A stretch of 64,000 bases of DNA from CAZNUM01 sp964539305 (GCA_964539305.1 CAZIIM010000004.1:24882-88881); one strand, 5' to 3'; counted from the stretch's first letter, positions 25,337 to 35,300 are shown. Numbers and translations: made by a program. The notes: generated from the letters alone by a model not told the origin.

Positions 25337-27589
25337 ATGTTTCTGATACATATCATTTCCATTTCGCTGCTATTCCTTTCCGGCCTTGCGGGTCAAAACT
25401 ATGTTTGGCCGACAGACGCAAGTCATAATCTATCCTCCAACTTTGGAGAATTCCGCTCCACCGGCTACCACATGGGGCTGGATATCAAAACGAATGAAAA
25501 GGAAGGCTATCCGGTTTATGCTATCGAATCCGGGTATATTTCCAGGATGGTAGCGAATTTCACCGGGTTTGGAAAGGGTTTGTACCTCACCACCAATAAC
25601 GGTTCCATTGCCGTTTACGGACACCTGAGTCGTTTTTCACCACCGCTGGAAAAACGCCTCACTCAAGAGCAGACTGCAGCCAGATCGTACATTCTTAATC
25701 TCTATTTCAAAGAGAAAGAATATCCCGTAAAAAAGGGAGATATCATCGGATATACCGGGAATACAGGCAGCTCCACGGGTCCCCACCTCCACTTTGAAAT
25801 CCGCAATGCAGAGGAACAGCCTTTGAATCCCCTGACTCACGGTTTCCCACTGGATGATCGTCTTCCTCCACGAATGGAAGAAATTTCATTTACACCTCTG
25901 GGCGCCGATTCCTGGGTTAACGGCAGTCAGCTTCCCCAAACTTTTCCTCTTTTTCGAGATAAAACAGGCCAGTACAATTTCCCGGACACCATCAATATCT
26001 CCGGGCCCATCGGCTGTGCCGTAAAAACATTCGACAAGCGACAGGGGGCGGATAACCGGTATCAGGTCTATCAACTCGAGTTAGAAGTAGATGGCCAACC
26101 GGTATTTGATCTTGCCTTTAATCGTCTGGATTATGAGTTAATGTCAAGTGTGAACTTTATGAAGGATTACCACACTGCACGGTTAAATCTGGGAGAATTT
26201 GTAAAACTTTACCATCTGAGTAACGAACCGGCCGGTACTGTTTTCCCTGATTCCACCGTAGGGATCCTGGATCTTGCCCCCGGGTATCACCAAATCAGAA
26301 TAACAATCCAGGATGCCGCCGGGAATAGGGTAAATGCCACCGGTACTGTTTTCTCCATGCCCCCCTTTGAAATGATCGCCAGACGTATCCATCAATCCGG
26401 CCGCACCATCACATTTGAACTGGAGCCCAAAAGGCTGACAATTCCCGTCGAAAGTGTGGTGTGTTACAGTTTTACTCCCTACGGATTCGCCGACCGTAAA
26501 GTCGATATTCTGAGACAGAAACAGGAGAAATCAATCCTTCGGATTACAGTACCTAAAAAGCAGGTACGAAATCGGGCGTTGCAATTCATTGGTAAGAATA
26601 AACTGGGAGCCCGTTCCTACCCAGTTAACTGGGATGCCAACAGCATTTTCGGTGACCCTCTGAATGTTGTTGTGGATCAAAAAATTACCCAGACCCCTGC
26701 CGGTGTATTTATTCAAATACAACCTAACCGGGTAGTCAAAAGTACCGTTTCACTCCGGCTGCAGAAATCCTATCAATATGACTCTATCCCCCTGAACCAA
26801 ATTCAACCGGCAGTATATTTAACCCCACCGTTACCCCCCACCCTTTTTACTGATCTTCAACGGACCGAGGTAGTGTTTAAAGGGACAATTGAGCGTTCAA
26901 TCCAGTTTAGCTTGCCTTACACGATTGCTGTTCCGGACACAAATGTTACTGTATTATCCAAAGACGGCCTTTGTTCAATTCTGGCACCGAAAGGAATCGT
27001 AATTGATTCAATGTTACTATGGATAGAGCCGGTCCATGAACACGCTCCCGTTCAGGGTGGAAAACTGATCTCCCGGGTTTACCAACTGGAACCTTTCGAC
27101 CTGCCTTTACTGAAACCGGTGCGGGTGGGAATCCGCTACAGCAACCGCTTCCGCCATGAATCCAGTCTGCACTTGTATTACTACGGACAATCAGGAGAAT
27201 GGACATTTATTCCCACGCGGTCCAATCCCAACCGGCTGGTTCTAACCGGCGAAGTCAAGCAAATGGATGCCATAGCGATTATTCAGGATTTGACGCCTCC
27301 CAAAATTCTTTCCATCCACCCTGGAAATCATGGTCGATATCAACAATCCGATTTAAACCGGATTATGGTCATCGTAGAAGACCAGCTTTCAGGTATTGAT
27401 CCGGAAGAAAAATCCTTTAAACTGACGCTTGACAGTCACCCCCTTCTGTTTGCCTATCAGCCCCGGAAAAAGGAAATTTCCTATCAATTTAACGCCCCGG
27501 TCGAGGTTGGAGATCACTCCGTCAGTGTTACCGTCCACGATCGGGCCGGCAATAAGACCACCCGTAAAATTATTTTCACTGTTTACTGA
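25337..27589 (+). CDS. Secreted M23 (LytM-type) peptidase with C-terminal Ig-like regions
   Basis: This 750-residue protein has a signal peptide (1-19) and an N-terminal M23 zinc peptidase domain. The ligand motifs are H45-x3-D49 (GYHMGLD) and HLHFE near 155 (GPHLHFEIR), both intact, so it should cut peptidoglycan cross-bridges. A helical insert lies between the two motifs. Residues from about 200 on are beta-rich with bacterial Ig-like segments (for example IQDAAGNRVNATG and VHDRAGNKTT). The stop overlaps the rhomboid start as TGATG. Confidence 0.87.
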   Translation: MFLIHIISISLLFLSGLAGQNYVWPTDASHNLSSNFGEFRSTGYHMGLDIKTNEKEGYPVYAIESGYISRMVANFTGFGKGLYLTTNNGSIAVYGHLSRFSPPLEKRLTQEQTAARSYILNLYFKEKEYPVKKGDIIGYTGNTGSSTGPHLHFEIRNAEEQPLNPLTHGFPLDDRLPPRMEEISFTPLGADSWVNGSQLPQTFPLFRDKTGQYNFPDTINISGPIGCAVKTFDKRQGADNRYQVYQLELEVDGQPVFDLAFNRLDYELMSSVNFMKDYHTARLNLGEFVKLYHLSNEPAGTVFPDSTVGILDLAPGYHQIRITIQDAAGNRVNATGTVFSMPPFEMIARRIHQSGRTITFELEPKRLTIPVESVVCYSFTPYGFADRKVDILRQKQEKSILRITVPKKQVRNRALQFIGKNKLGARSYPVNWDANSIFGDPLNVVVDQKITQTPAGVFIQIQPNRVVKSTVSLRLQKSYQYDSIPLNQIQPAVYLTPPLPPTLFTDLQRTEVVFKGTIERSIQFSLPYTIAVPDTNVTVLSKDGLCSILAPKGIVIDSMLLWIEPVHEHAPVQGGKLISRVYQLEPFDLPLLKPVRVGIRYSNRFRHESSLHLYYYGQSGEWTFIPTRSNPNRLVLTGEVKQMDAIAIIQDLTPPKILSIHPGNHGRYQQSDLNRIMVIVEDQLSGIDPEEKSFKLTLDSHPLLFAYQPRKKEISYQFNAPVEVGDHSVSVTVHDRAGNKTTRKIIFTVY

Positions 27590-28239
27590 TGTTTTTCCCT
27601 TATAAAGACGACAATCCCCGCGTCCTGATACCTTATGTGACTTATGGACTCATCGGAGTCAATGTATTTGTATTTATTTTCCAACTGGCTCTTACTGCTT
27701 CCGACCCCCGCCTGGGACAGCAGTTTATCTATCTCTACGGGCTGATACCGGCCCAGTTTTCCATGCTATCACTGTTTACCTCCATGTTTGTTCATGGTGG
27801 TTTTGCCCATATTTTAGGGAACATGTGGTTCCTATGGATCTTCGGTGATAATGTGGAGAGTACCCTTGGTCATGTTCGCTATTTCATTTTTTACCTTCTC
27901 TGCGGTATGGCCGCCGGTATTGCTCAGACCGTCATTAATGCCAGTTCAATGGTGCCGATGGTGGGTGCCTCCGGAGCCATCGCAGGCGTACTGGGCATGT
28001 ACATGATTCGCTTCCCCCACGCGCGGGTTCACGTTTTAATCTTTTTCATTTTCATTACCACCATACGGGTGCCCGCCTTTATCGTCCTGGGCATCTGGTT
28101 CATGATGCAATTGACAAATGGTCTTGGAACAATCGGGCTGGACACAACTGGAGGAGTGGCCTGGTTTGCCCACATAGGCGGCTTTACCGCTGGCATTATT
28201 CTGGAACGCATGTTTAAGCTTGTGCGCTTCGAACATTAG
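27589..28239 (+). CDS. Rhomboid-family intramembrane serine protease
   Basis: This 216-residue protein has six predicted helices and both catalytic residues: Ser128 in GASGAIAG and His195 in WFAHIGGF. The family motif HILGNMWFLWIFGDNVE lies near 74-90. It cleaves transmembrane substrates within the inner membrane; its substrates are unknown. It overlaps the M23 gene by one base and is probably co-translated with it. Confidence 0.93.
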   Translation: MFFPYKDDNPRVLIPYVTYGLIGVNVFVFIFQLALTASDPRLGQQFIYLYGLIPAQFSMLSLFTSMFVHGGFAHILGNMWFLWIFGDNVESTLGHVRYFIFYLLCGMAAGIAQTVINASSMVPMVGASGAIAGVLGMYMIRFPHARVHVLIFFIFITTIRVPAFIVLGIWFMMQLTNGLGTIGLDTTGGVAWFAHIGGFTAGIILERMFKLVRFEH

Positions 28240-28254
28240 TCTTTCAGCAATTGA

Positions 28255-29457
28255 ATGAAAATAACCCACATTAAATCTATCTCTGTTTTTCTATTCCTTC
28301 TCTTCCTGACCGGTTGCAGTGATTCCGGCAAAAACACTGCTTCCTGTGGACCGGAAACAGGGCGGGGACATATTCTTTCAGTATTTTCATTTGGAACCAT
28401 TCCAGCCGACCATCTTCAACAACAACTGGAAGACTGGGGAATTGACATCGGTATGGTTCCGGTTAATGACGTTCAAGTGTATAAAATTGTCTATGAAACA
28501 GTGGATTGGAACGGGGCGCCTCGCCAGGCTTCCGGCGCTCTCTACATCCCGGACGCAGAAACAAAACAGGGCTTTCCCTTATTAAGCAGTCAGCATGGCA
28601 CGGAAACAAAACGGGATCATGTGGCCTCTGTGACACCCCTGATCGGGTTTGATGCCCTTTTCTCCGCTTCCACCGGTTATGTAGCCTGTTCCCCCGATTA
28701 TCTGGGGATGGGTGTTTCTGACGATGTTTTCCACCCCTACATCCATGCCAGTGTTGCGGATGCAGTAGTGGATTTCATAAGAGCAGCCAAAAGTTTTTGC
28801 TGCTCAAACGATATTAAACTGAACGGACAGCTGTTCCTGGCCGGTTATTCAGAGGGTGGTTATGTCACCATGGCCACCCATAAAGCCCTGGAAGAGCAGT
28901 TTCCTGATGAATTTACGGTAACGGCTTCTGCCCCTATGGCCGGACCGTATGATGTTTTAGGAACGGCGGAAGAACAGTTGAACAAAACCACCTTCCCCTA
29001 CCCATCCTATTTCGGGTATGTCAGCATGGCCTACAACACCATATACGGCTGGAACCGCCTGAACGAAATTTTTCGATCACCCTATGCCGAACGCCTGCCG
29101 GACCTGTTCGATGGAACCCATTCCGGTGGTGATATCAATGCGGCTCTTACAACAGAAATTGATTCCCTGTTTCAGCCGCAATTTTTATCTGACTTTAAAG
29201 GAACCGGTGAAACGGAGGTGAAAGCTGCCTTCCAGGAAAACAGTTTATTGGACTGGACTCCCAAGGCACCTATCCACCTGTATCACGGAGACGCCGATGA
29301 GGCCGTTCCTTACGCTAATGCTGTCAAGGCAGAGCAGGAATTAAAAGCACGGGGTGCGGATATTGAATTAATCACCATCCCCGGAGCCAGCCACAGTGGT
29401 GGTGTTTTACCTTCAATTACAGGTGCAAAACAATGGTTCGATACACTAAAGAAATAA
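28255..29457 (+). CDS. Alpha/beta-hydrolase lipoprotein (secretory-lipase type)
   Basis: This 400-residue lipoprotein (lipobox LTGC, Cys 21) has an alpha/beta-hydrolase core. The nucleophile motif is GYSEGG (about 199-204), with a later acid in HGDADEAVPY and a catalytic His in GASHSGG. An SQHGT oxyanion-type segment lies near 112. The layout matches secreted lipases and esterases that act outside the cytoplasm. It overlaps cdd by 25 bases. The substrate is unknown, though the neighbouring nucleoside-salvage genes hint at scavenging of biopolymers. Confidence 0.83.
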   Translation: MKITHIKSISVFLFLLFLTGCSDSGKNTASCGPETGRGHILSVFSFGTIPADHLQQQLEDWGIDIGMVPVNDVQVYKIVYETVDWNGAPRQASGALYIPDAETKQGFPLLSSQHGTETKRDHVASVTPLIGFDALFSASTGYVACSPDYLGMGVSDDVFHPYIHASVADAVVDFIRAAKSFCCSNDIKLNGQLFLAGYSEGGYVTMATHKALEEQFPDEFTVTASAPMAGPYDVLGTAEEQLNKTTFPYPSYFGYVSMAYNTIYGWNRLNEIFRSPYAERLPDLFDGTHSGGDINAALTTEIDSLFQPQFLSDFKGTGETEVKAAFQENSLLDWTPKAPIHLYHGDADEAVPYANAVKAEQELKARGADIELITIPGASHSGGVLPSITGAKQWFDTLKK

Positions 29458-29834
29458 ATAAATTAACTCAAATAGCCCTCAAATACCGAGCCCGGGCCCG
29501 GGCCCCCTATTCGGGTTATTCCGTCGGGGCAGCTGTACAAGTAAAGGATGGAACCATCATCGGCGGGTGTAATGTGGAAAACGCCAGTTACAGTCTATCC
29601 TGCTGCGCCGAACGGGTGGCGTTGTTCAGTGCCGTTTCACAGGGTTATTCTGGTTTTGTCGGTTTAGCCGTAGCCACAAAGAATGGAGCTTCGCCCTGCG
29701 GTGCCTGTCGGCAAGTTATCTGGGAGTTGTGTGGCGAGATAAAAATTTATTTATGCGACAAAAAGGGGAATGTGACGGAAACCACCAGTCAAGCACTCCT
29801 GCCTTCCGCTTTCGACACCCGTCATCTAAAATAA
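29433..29834 (+). CDS. cdd: Cytidine deaminase
   Basis: This 133-residue tetrameric-type enzyme converts cytidine and deoxycytidine to uridine forms. It has the zinc motifs CCAERVA (about 49-55) and PCGACRQ (about 89-95), and the substrate segment 'GCNVENASY'. The start overlaps the lipase gene by 25 bases. No other ATG is available, and the family's N-terminal helix begins soon after. It begins a pyrimidine-salvage run with udk, tdk and a nucleoside transporter. Confidence 0.95.
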   Translation: MVRYTKEINKLTQIALKYRARARAPYSGYSVGAAVQVKDGTIIGGCNVENASYSLSCCAERVALFSAVSQGYSGFVGLAVATKNGASPCGACRQVIWELCGEIKIYLCDKKGNVTETTSQALLPSAFDTRHLK

Positions 29835-29836
29835 AT

Positions 29837-30457
29837 ATGGCAAAAACACCCATCTTGATCGGCATCGGCGGTGGCACCGGGTCCGGGAAAACCAGCATCG
29901 CTAAACAATTATTAAAAACCTATGGAGAAGGGGAAGTGGTGGTTATTGAACAGGATGCTTATTACCGGGATTTATCCCAAATGCCAATGGAGGAGCGCGC
30001 CCGCCAAAATTTTGACCACCCGGATGCAATCGACATCGATTATTTTATTCAGCAGATTAACCAGTTGTTAGGAAAACAAACCATTCAGGTACCTGTATAT
30101 GATTTCAGCACCCATACGCGCAGAAAAGCTACCCGCACCGTTCATCCCCACCATGTAATTGTAGTGGAAGGGATACTGACACTCCACTACCTCTTGCTGA
30201 GGGAATTAATGAGCATTAAAATTTACGTGGAAACGCCGGCTGATATCCGGTTCATCCGGCGATTAACCCGGGATGTGGAAGAACGGGGCCGCACAGTTCA
30301 CTCCGTCATCCACCAGTACCTTAAAACCGTCCGGCCAATGCATGAACAATTTGTCGAGCCCTCCAAATATTTCGCCGATATCATTATACCGGAAGGGGGT
30401 AAGAATCTGGTGGCGATTGACCTGTTGAGAGCCAAAATCAATGCCATTTTGAATTAG
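29837..30457 (+). CDS. udk: Uridine/cytidine kinase
   Basis: This 206-residue kinase phosphorylates uridine and cytidine to the monophosphates. It has the P-loop GGGTGSGKTS, DAYYRD, the uridine-binding FDHPDAID segment and the lid segment RRLTRDVEERGR. ATG 29837 is chosen over the longer frame from 29729, which lies inside cdd; it starts right after the cdd stop. The size is normal for the family. Confidence 0.96.
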   Translation: MAKTPILIGIGGGTGSGKTSIAKQLLKTYGEGEVVVIEQDAYYRDLSQMPMEERARQNFDHPDAIDIDYFIQQINQLLGKQTIQVPVYDFSTHTRRKATRTVHPHHVIVVEGILTLHYLLLRELMSIKIYVETPADIRFIRRLTRDVEERGRTVHSVIHQYLKTVRPMHEQFVEPSKYFADIIIPEGGKNLVAIDLLRAKINAILN

Positions 30458-30531
30458 CCAATTTCTTCGGGAAAGGCCTATGGAAATCTTAAAAATTGAA
30501 GTCACATTATCATTCTGATTCCTCCACCTAA

Positions 30532-31101
30532 ATGGGTTACACTATGACATTAACACCTCGAGAATCCGGTTGGATTGAAGTCATTTGTGGAAGTATGTTC
30601 AGCGGGAAAACGGAAGAATTGATTCGCCGGTTACGCAGAGCAGAAATTGCCAATATGGAAACTGTCATCTTTAAACCTGTCATTGATCGCCGCTACAGTG
30701 ATACGCATATCGTCTCCCATGATCAAAAAAAGCTGACTTCTATCCCCGTAGAGAATATTCAGGACGTCCTGAAACGCGTGGGGGACGCCCAGGTGGTTGG
30801 AATTGATGAAGCGCAATTCTTTACCTCTGAACTTGTCCCAGTCTGCAAACAGCTGGCTCTGGAGGGAAAACGCGTAATAGTTGCCGGATTAGACACCGAT
30901 TACCGCGGCGAGCCCTTTGGACCCATGCCGGAAATAATGTGCGAGGCCGACTTCCTGGATAAACTACAGGCAATCTGTGTTAAATGTGGGGACCCCGCCT
31001 CTTATACACAACGGTTGGTTAAGAATTCATCCCAGGTGTTAATTGGTGAAGCGGATGTCTACGAAGCCCGTTGCCGTAACTGCTTTGAACCACCGGAGTA
31101 A
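30532..31101 (+). CDS. tdk: Thymidine kinase
   Basis: This 189-residue type II thymidine kinase has the P-loop GSMFSGKTEEL (about 21-31), the DEAQFF motif (about 87-92) and structural zinc cysteines (CVKCG and CRNC near the C-terminus). It salvages thymidine to dTMP. A methionine at residue 5 (30544) is an alternative start; neither has a clear Shine-Dalgarno. It is placed between udk and the nucleoside transporter. Confidence 0.96.
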   Translation: MGYTMTLTPRESGWIEVICGSMFSGKTEELIRRLRRAEIANMETVIFKPVIDRRYSDTHIVSHDQKKLTSIPVENIQDVLKRVGDAQVVGIDEAQFFTSELVPVCKQLALEGKRVIVAGLDTDYRGEPFGPMPEIMCEADFLDKLQAICVKCGDPASYTQRLVKNSSQVLIGEADVYEARCRNCFEPPE

Positions 31102-31103
31102 AG

Positions 31104-32321
31104 ATGGAACGATTCACGGGAATACTGGGATTAATCATTCTACTGGGCGCGGCAGTTCTTCTCTCCAACAATCGCAGGAAGATCAACTGGCGGCTGGTAT
31201 TATATGGGTTGGCTTTACAACTCTTCTTTGCCCTGTTCATTTTAAAAACACCCATCGGTAAACCCTTTTTTGAAGCCATTGATCAACTTATTCGAAAATT
31301 GTTGAGTTTTTCCGATGCCGGAAGTGATTTCCTGTTTAAGTCCTTCAGCTCTGGAGTGGTAGAAGGACCTTTATTGAACTTTGCCTTTCGGGTGCTTCCC
31401 ACCATCATATTCTTCTCTTCCCTCATGGCAATCCTTTATCACCTGGGTATTATGCAATTCATCGTGAAGTGGATTGCCAAGGCCATGCAGAAAACAATGA
31501 AAACCAGCGGTTCGGAGACGCTGAGTGTTTCCGCCAACATATTCGTGGGTCAGACTGAGGCACCGTTGATCGTACGCCCCTTTATCAGCCGGATGACCAA
31601 ATCAGAGTTAATGGCGGTCATGACAGGTGGTTTTGCCACCATCGCCGGTGGTGTCATGGCCATGTATGTGAAAATCCTGTCCGATATTCCGGGAATTGCA
31701 GGGCATCTGATGGCCGCATCCATTATGAGCGCACCGGCAGCTCTGGTGGTAGCCAAAATTATTTATCCGGAAACGGAAGTTTCAGACACAATGGGTGATC
31801 TTAAAATAGAGGTGGAAAAAACGGAAGATAACGTCATGGAAGCCCTTTCCCGGGGTGCCACCGACGGTCTGAAGCTGGCTGCCAACGTGGGCGCCATGTT
31901 GATCGCCTTTGTGGCTATGATTGCCATGGTTAATGCCATTCTTGGTCTTCTTGATCTGAGCCTCCAGCAGATTCTGGGATGGATATTCAGCCCGCTGGCG
32001 TGGACGATGGGGGTCCCCTGGGCGGAGGCGGGGACTCTCGGAACGCTCATGGGGGAAAAACTGGTGTTGACAGAGTTGATTGCTTATGGAGATCTGGCCC
32101 ATTTACGGGAAATTGCCGGTATTTCCGATCGTTCAGCCATCATTGCCAGTTACGCCTTGTGTGGTTTCGCCAATTTTGCGTCCATCGGTATTCAACTGGG
32201 CGGCATTGGTGGAATTGCCCCGAATCGCCGGAAAGACCTGGCCAAACTGGCAATGAAAGCCATGTTTGGTGGTGCCATTGCCTCCTGGTTAACAGCAACT
32301 ATTGCAGGAATATTAATCTGA
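31104..32321 (+). CDS. nupC: Concentrative nucleoside transporter (NupC/CNT family)
   Basis: This 405-residue inner-membrane transporter has about ten helices and the CNT signature 'VGQTEAPL' (about 148-155), plus ALCGFANFASIGIQLGG near the C-terminus, both part of the nucleoside and sodium sites. It imports nucleosides by ion symport. It starts 2 bases after tdk, so the uptake and kinase steps are co-expressed. Confidence 0.95.
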   Translation: MERFTGILGLIILLGAAVLLSNNRRKINWRLVLYGLALQLFFALFILKTPIGKPFFEAIDQLIRKLLSFSDAGSDFLFKSFSSGVVEGPLLNFAFRVLPTIIFFSSLMAILYHLGIMQFIVKWIAKAMQKTMKTSGSETLSVSANIFVGQTEAPLIVRPFISRMTKSELMAVMTGGFATIAGGVMAMYVKILSDIPGIAGHLMAASIMSAPAALVVAKIIYPETEVSDTMGDLKIEVEKTEDNVMEALSRGATDGLKLAANVGAMLIAFVAMIAMVNAILGLLDLSLQQILGWIFSPLAWTMGVPWAEAGTLGTLMGEKLVLTELIAYGDLAHLREIAGISDRSAIIASYALCGFANFASIGIQLGGIGGIAPNRRKDLAKLAMKAMFGGAIASWLTATIAGILI

Positions 32322-32349
32322 GTTTTATAATCCGACTGAAAATTTAACC

Positions 32350-32910
32350 ATGCGCATTATCTTAATTGGACCCCCGGGGGTGGGAAAGGGGACACAGGCC
32401 ACCCGCCTGAAAAATCATTTTAATATTGTTCATCTTTCTACTGGTGATTTGCTGCGCAAAGAAATTGCCGACCGGACCCCCATTGGAGAAAAAGCAAAAA
32501 TTTACATTGACCAGGGCCATCTCGTTCCCGATGCCATCCTGCTGGACATGATTGAAATTAAACTCCAGGAACCAGCCTCCAAAAACGGTTATCTACTGGA
32601 CGGATTCCCCCGCACCATCCCCCAGGCGGAGGGTCTGGATAAATTACTGGAAAAATTGAATCAACATCTGGATGCGGTTGTGAGTCTCCACGCTGATGAA
32701 GCGGAATTGATCCATCGCCTGACCCTCCGGGGCCGTGAATCGGGCCGCAGTGATGACACCCCTGAAATTATCCATCAGCGGCAAAAAGTTTACTGGAGCC
32801 AGACAGCACCCCTACTGGATTATTATCGGAAACAGGGGCTACTGAAGCAAGTCAACGGGATCGGACCGGTCCCTGAAATTACAGATCGGATTCTAAAAAC
32901 ACTGGTGTAA
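32350..32910 (+). CDS. adk: Adenylate kinase (short form)
   Basis: This 186-residue enzyme has the P-loop GPPGVGKGTQ, the AMP site LSTGDLLR, and LLDGFPRT. The LID is short (RGRESGRSDDTP) and lacks the zinc-binding insert of the long form. It balances AMP, ADP and ATP. In most genomes adk lies in the ribosomal protein operon; here it sits between a nucleoside transporter and coaE. Confidence 0.97.
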   Translation: MRIILIGPPGVGKGTQATRLKNHFNIVHLSTGDLLRKEIADRTPIGEKAKIYIDQGHLVPDAILLDMIEIKLQEPASKNGYLLDGFPRTIPQAEGLDKLLEKLNQHLDAVVSLHADEAELIHRLTLRGRESGRSDDTPEIIHQRQKVYWSQTAPLLDYYRKQGLLKQVNGIGPVPEITDRILKTLV

Positions 32911-32911
32911 C

Positions 32912-33505
32912 ATGTTAAAAGTTGGACTGACCGGCGGTATTGGCACCGGGAAAAGCACTGCCAGCCAATACTTTACAGCCTTAGGTGCTTTCGTCTTCGA
33001 CGCAGATCAAGAGGCCAAATCTTTGATCAACACCAATAAAATGGTACAAAAAGAACTGATTAATGAATTTGGGACTGACATCCTGAATGCGGAACATGAT
33101 ATTGATAAGAAAAAATTGGCGCGGGTCGCTTTCCAGGACGAAGACCATCAGCAGCGTTTAAATGCCGTCATTCATCCTTATCTGTACGAATTAATTGACG
33201 CTTCTTTTCAGAAAATTGTGGCCCAGAATAAGCATTCCATGTTTGTGGTGGACGGAGCCTTAATCTATGAATCGGGATTTGATTCCCATCTGGACTATGT
33301 CATCGTCGTCACTTCCCTGCTGAAACACAGAATTGAACGGGCGCTTAATCGGGGAACACTTTCGAGAGAAGAAATCCTGAAGCGCATGGAACTGCAATGG
33401 ACCGAGGAAGAAAAAATTGGATTGGCTGATTTTGTCATTCATAATGATGGAACTGAAGAGGATTTAAAACAAGCGGTGGAAGAACTCTACCGGAAGCTTG
33501 TTTAG
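32912..33505 (+). CDS. coaE: Dephospho-CoA kinase
   Basis: This 197-residue kinase catalyses the last step of coenzyme A synthesis. It has the P-loop GLTGGIGTGKST (5-16), FDADQEAK and the conserved VVDGALIYES segment. It starts one base after the adk stop codon, so the two are coupled. An unpaired-tail inverted repeat, GGGGGT/ACCCCC, follows at 33517-33542 and may end or modify the transcript; it lacks a T run. Confidence 0.96.
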   Translation: MLKVGLTGGIGTGKSTASQYFTALGAFVFDADQEAKSLINTNKMVQKELINEFGTDILNAEHDIDKKKLARVAFQDEDHQQRLNAVIHPYLYELIDASFQKIVAQNKHSMFVVDGALIYESGFDSHLDYVIVVTSLLKHRIERALNRGTLSREEILKRMELQWTEEEKIGLADFVIHNDGTEEDLKQAVEELYRKLV

Positions 33506-33583
33506 TGATTTCCCCAGGGGGTCTTTAGAATTTTTCACCCCCGGTAATCCGGATTCTTCTTCAGATCCAGAAAGGATAGAGCC

Positions 33584-35281
33584 TTGGATATTAGAAACAG
33601 GCGCGTACTAATACTAGGAGGGTGGGGGCTTGTAGGTACAGCTATTCTGCGAAAACTGGCGGAGCGAAAGCCCAAGGAAGTCATTATCCTTTCCCTCCGT
33701 GAATCAGAAGCAAGGGAATCCTGCGCTTTAATGGAAAAGGAATTCCCGGGGATTGCTTATATACCGGAGTGGGGGAATATTTTTGTCCGCACTTCCTTAA
33801 AAGACCTTTCTCGTAACGAATTGTTGGAAAACCCTGCCTATCGGCAACAACTTCTTGCTGACACAATGGAGCCTTTCACTCAGGAACGATTTAAGTCAGC
33901 ATTCCTGCATCAGGTCATCTCCCGCCATAAACCGCACATCATTATTGACGCTGTTAACACGGCCACTGCTCTTGCTTATCAGGACCTGTACAACGGCTAC
34001 TACAAACTCAAACGCGAGATGGCCCTGAACGATAACAAGGACAATGAAGCCCTGTTTACGGAAGTAGAGCGGATGCTCACCACCCTGTACACTCCCCAGA
34101 TCATCCGCCATATTCAGGTTCTTCATGCCAGCATGATGCAAAACAAGACAGGGATATACATCAAGATCGGGACCACCGGCACCGGAGGCATGGGTCTGAA
34201 TATTCCCTATACCCATAGTGAGGAACGTCCCTCCCGGGTACTCCTCAGTAAATCTTCCCTGGCAGGAGCCCATACCATGCTACTCTTTCTCATGGGTCGG
34301 ACGCCCGGCGGTCCGATTATTAAAGAAGTTAAACCGGCGGCAGCCATTGCCTGGAAAGGGATCGACTACGGTGAAGTGAATCGCCGCGGGAAACCCATTC
34401 GTTTGTTCGATTGTGAGCCAGAAAATGCAATTCTTCTGGAGGATTCCTTTTCATTTGAACCGGAACCAACTTGGCAGGACTTAAACCAGACACTGAAATC
34501 CGTCTACATTGACACAGGTGAAAATGGCATCTTTTCCCGAGGCGAATTCGAGACCATTACAGCAGCGGGGCAAATGGAATTTGTTACACCGGAAGAAATC
34601 GCTATTAATGTTATTCTGGAAATCATCGGTGATAGTACCGGTCATGACGTATTGAATGCCCTGAATAATTCCATTATGGGCCCCACTTACCGGGCCGGAT
34701 ACATCCGCCATTTTGCCCTGGAGGAAATGAAACGTCTTCAAGCGAGGTACGATGTAGAGAGTGTTGCTTTTGAAAACCTGGGACCACCCCGACTGTCTAA
34801 AATCCTCTATGAAGCCCATCTGCTGAAACTCATCGCCCATACTATTCCTGAAATCATCTCCATCAGTCCCCAAAAACTGGCGGAGGGGGTCCAAGGTTTA
34901 ATTCTCCAGGATCAGACGTTGCGGTCACAGATTATTTCCATCGGGATTCCGATTTTGCTAAGCGACGGTAGACACTTACTTCGAGGTCCGGAAGTCATGA
35001 TCCCCACACGATTGGGGCGGGAGGCGTTGCCCATTGACAAGGAGCAACTGAATGAGTGGGCTTATTCCGGGTGGGTGGACCTGCGGGTGGAAAATTTCAA
35101 ACTCTGGAAAAAGCGTCTAGAGACCATCTACCAGTATGTCAAATCACTGAACCCGGAAGATACCAGCTCCCGGCACCAGCATGGCCGCCAGTACTGGAAT
35201 GTGGATCAGCCGCTGAATATTGGTAAAATCGCCGCCTGGATCTTTGTGAACGAAGACAAAGGATTAAGGATCAAGCGGTAA
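33584..35281 (+). CDS. Large Rossmann-fold (NAD(P)-binding) protein of unknown function
   Basis: This 565-residue protein starts at TTG with AAAGGA eight bases upstream. The N-terminus is a dinucleotide-binding fold (VLILGGWGLVGTAILRKL, about 8-25) of the extended SDR type, followed by a segment HIIIDAVNTATALAYQ (about 123-138) and the motif KIGTTGTGGMGLNIP (about 196-210), where a family Tyr/Lys pair is not clear. The C-terminal half (about 330-565) has no recognised domain. It may act on a sugar or fatty-acid derivative; no function can be given. It closes the salvage/coaE plus-strand run. Confidence 0.72.
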   Translation: MDIRNRRVLILGGWGLVGTAILRKLAERKPKEVIILSLRESEARESCALMEKEFPGIAYIPEWGNIFVRTSLKDLSRNELLENPAYRQQLLADTMEPFTQERFKSAFLHQVISRHKPHIIIDAVNTATALAYQDLYNGYYKLKREMALNDNKDNEALFTEVERMLTTLYTPQIIRHIQVLHASMMQNKTGIYIKIGTTGTGGMGLNIPYTHSEERPSRVLLSKSSLAGAHTMLLFLMGRTPGGPIIKEVKPAAAIAWKGIDYGEVNRRGKPIRLFDCEPENAILLEDSFSFEPEPTWQDLNQTLKSVYIDTGENGIFSRGEFETITAAGQMEFVTPEEIAINVILEIIGDSTGHDVLNALNNSIMGPTYRAGYIRHFALEEMKRLQARYDVESVAFENLGPPRLSKILYEAHLLKLIAHTIPEIISISPQKLAEGVQGLILQDQTLRSQIISIGIPILLSDGRHLLRGPEVMIPTRLGREALPIDKEQLNEWAYSGWVDLRVENFKLWKKRLETIYQYVKSLNPEDTSSRHQHGRQYWNVDQPLNIGKIAAWIFVNEDKGLRIKR

Positions 35282-35300
35282 CAGCCGATCCAATAATTTA

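Noticed and set aside
34481..34894. 137-residue minus-strand ORF
   Set aside because: It is antisense to the 565-residue Rossmann protein and has no supporting features.
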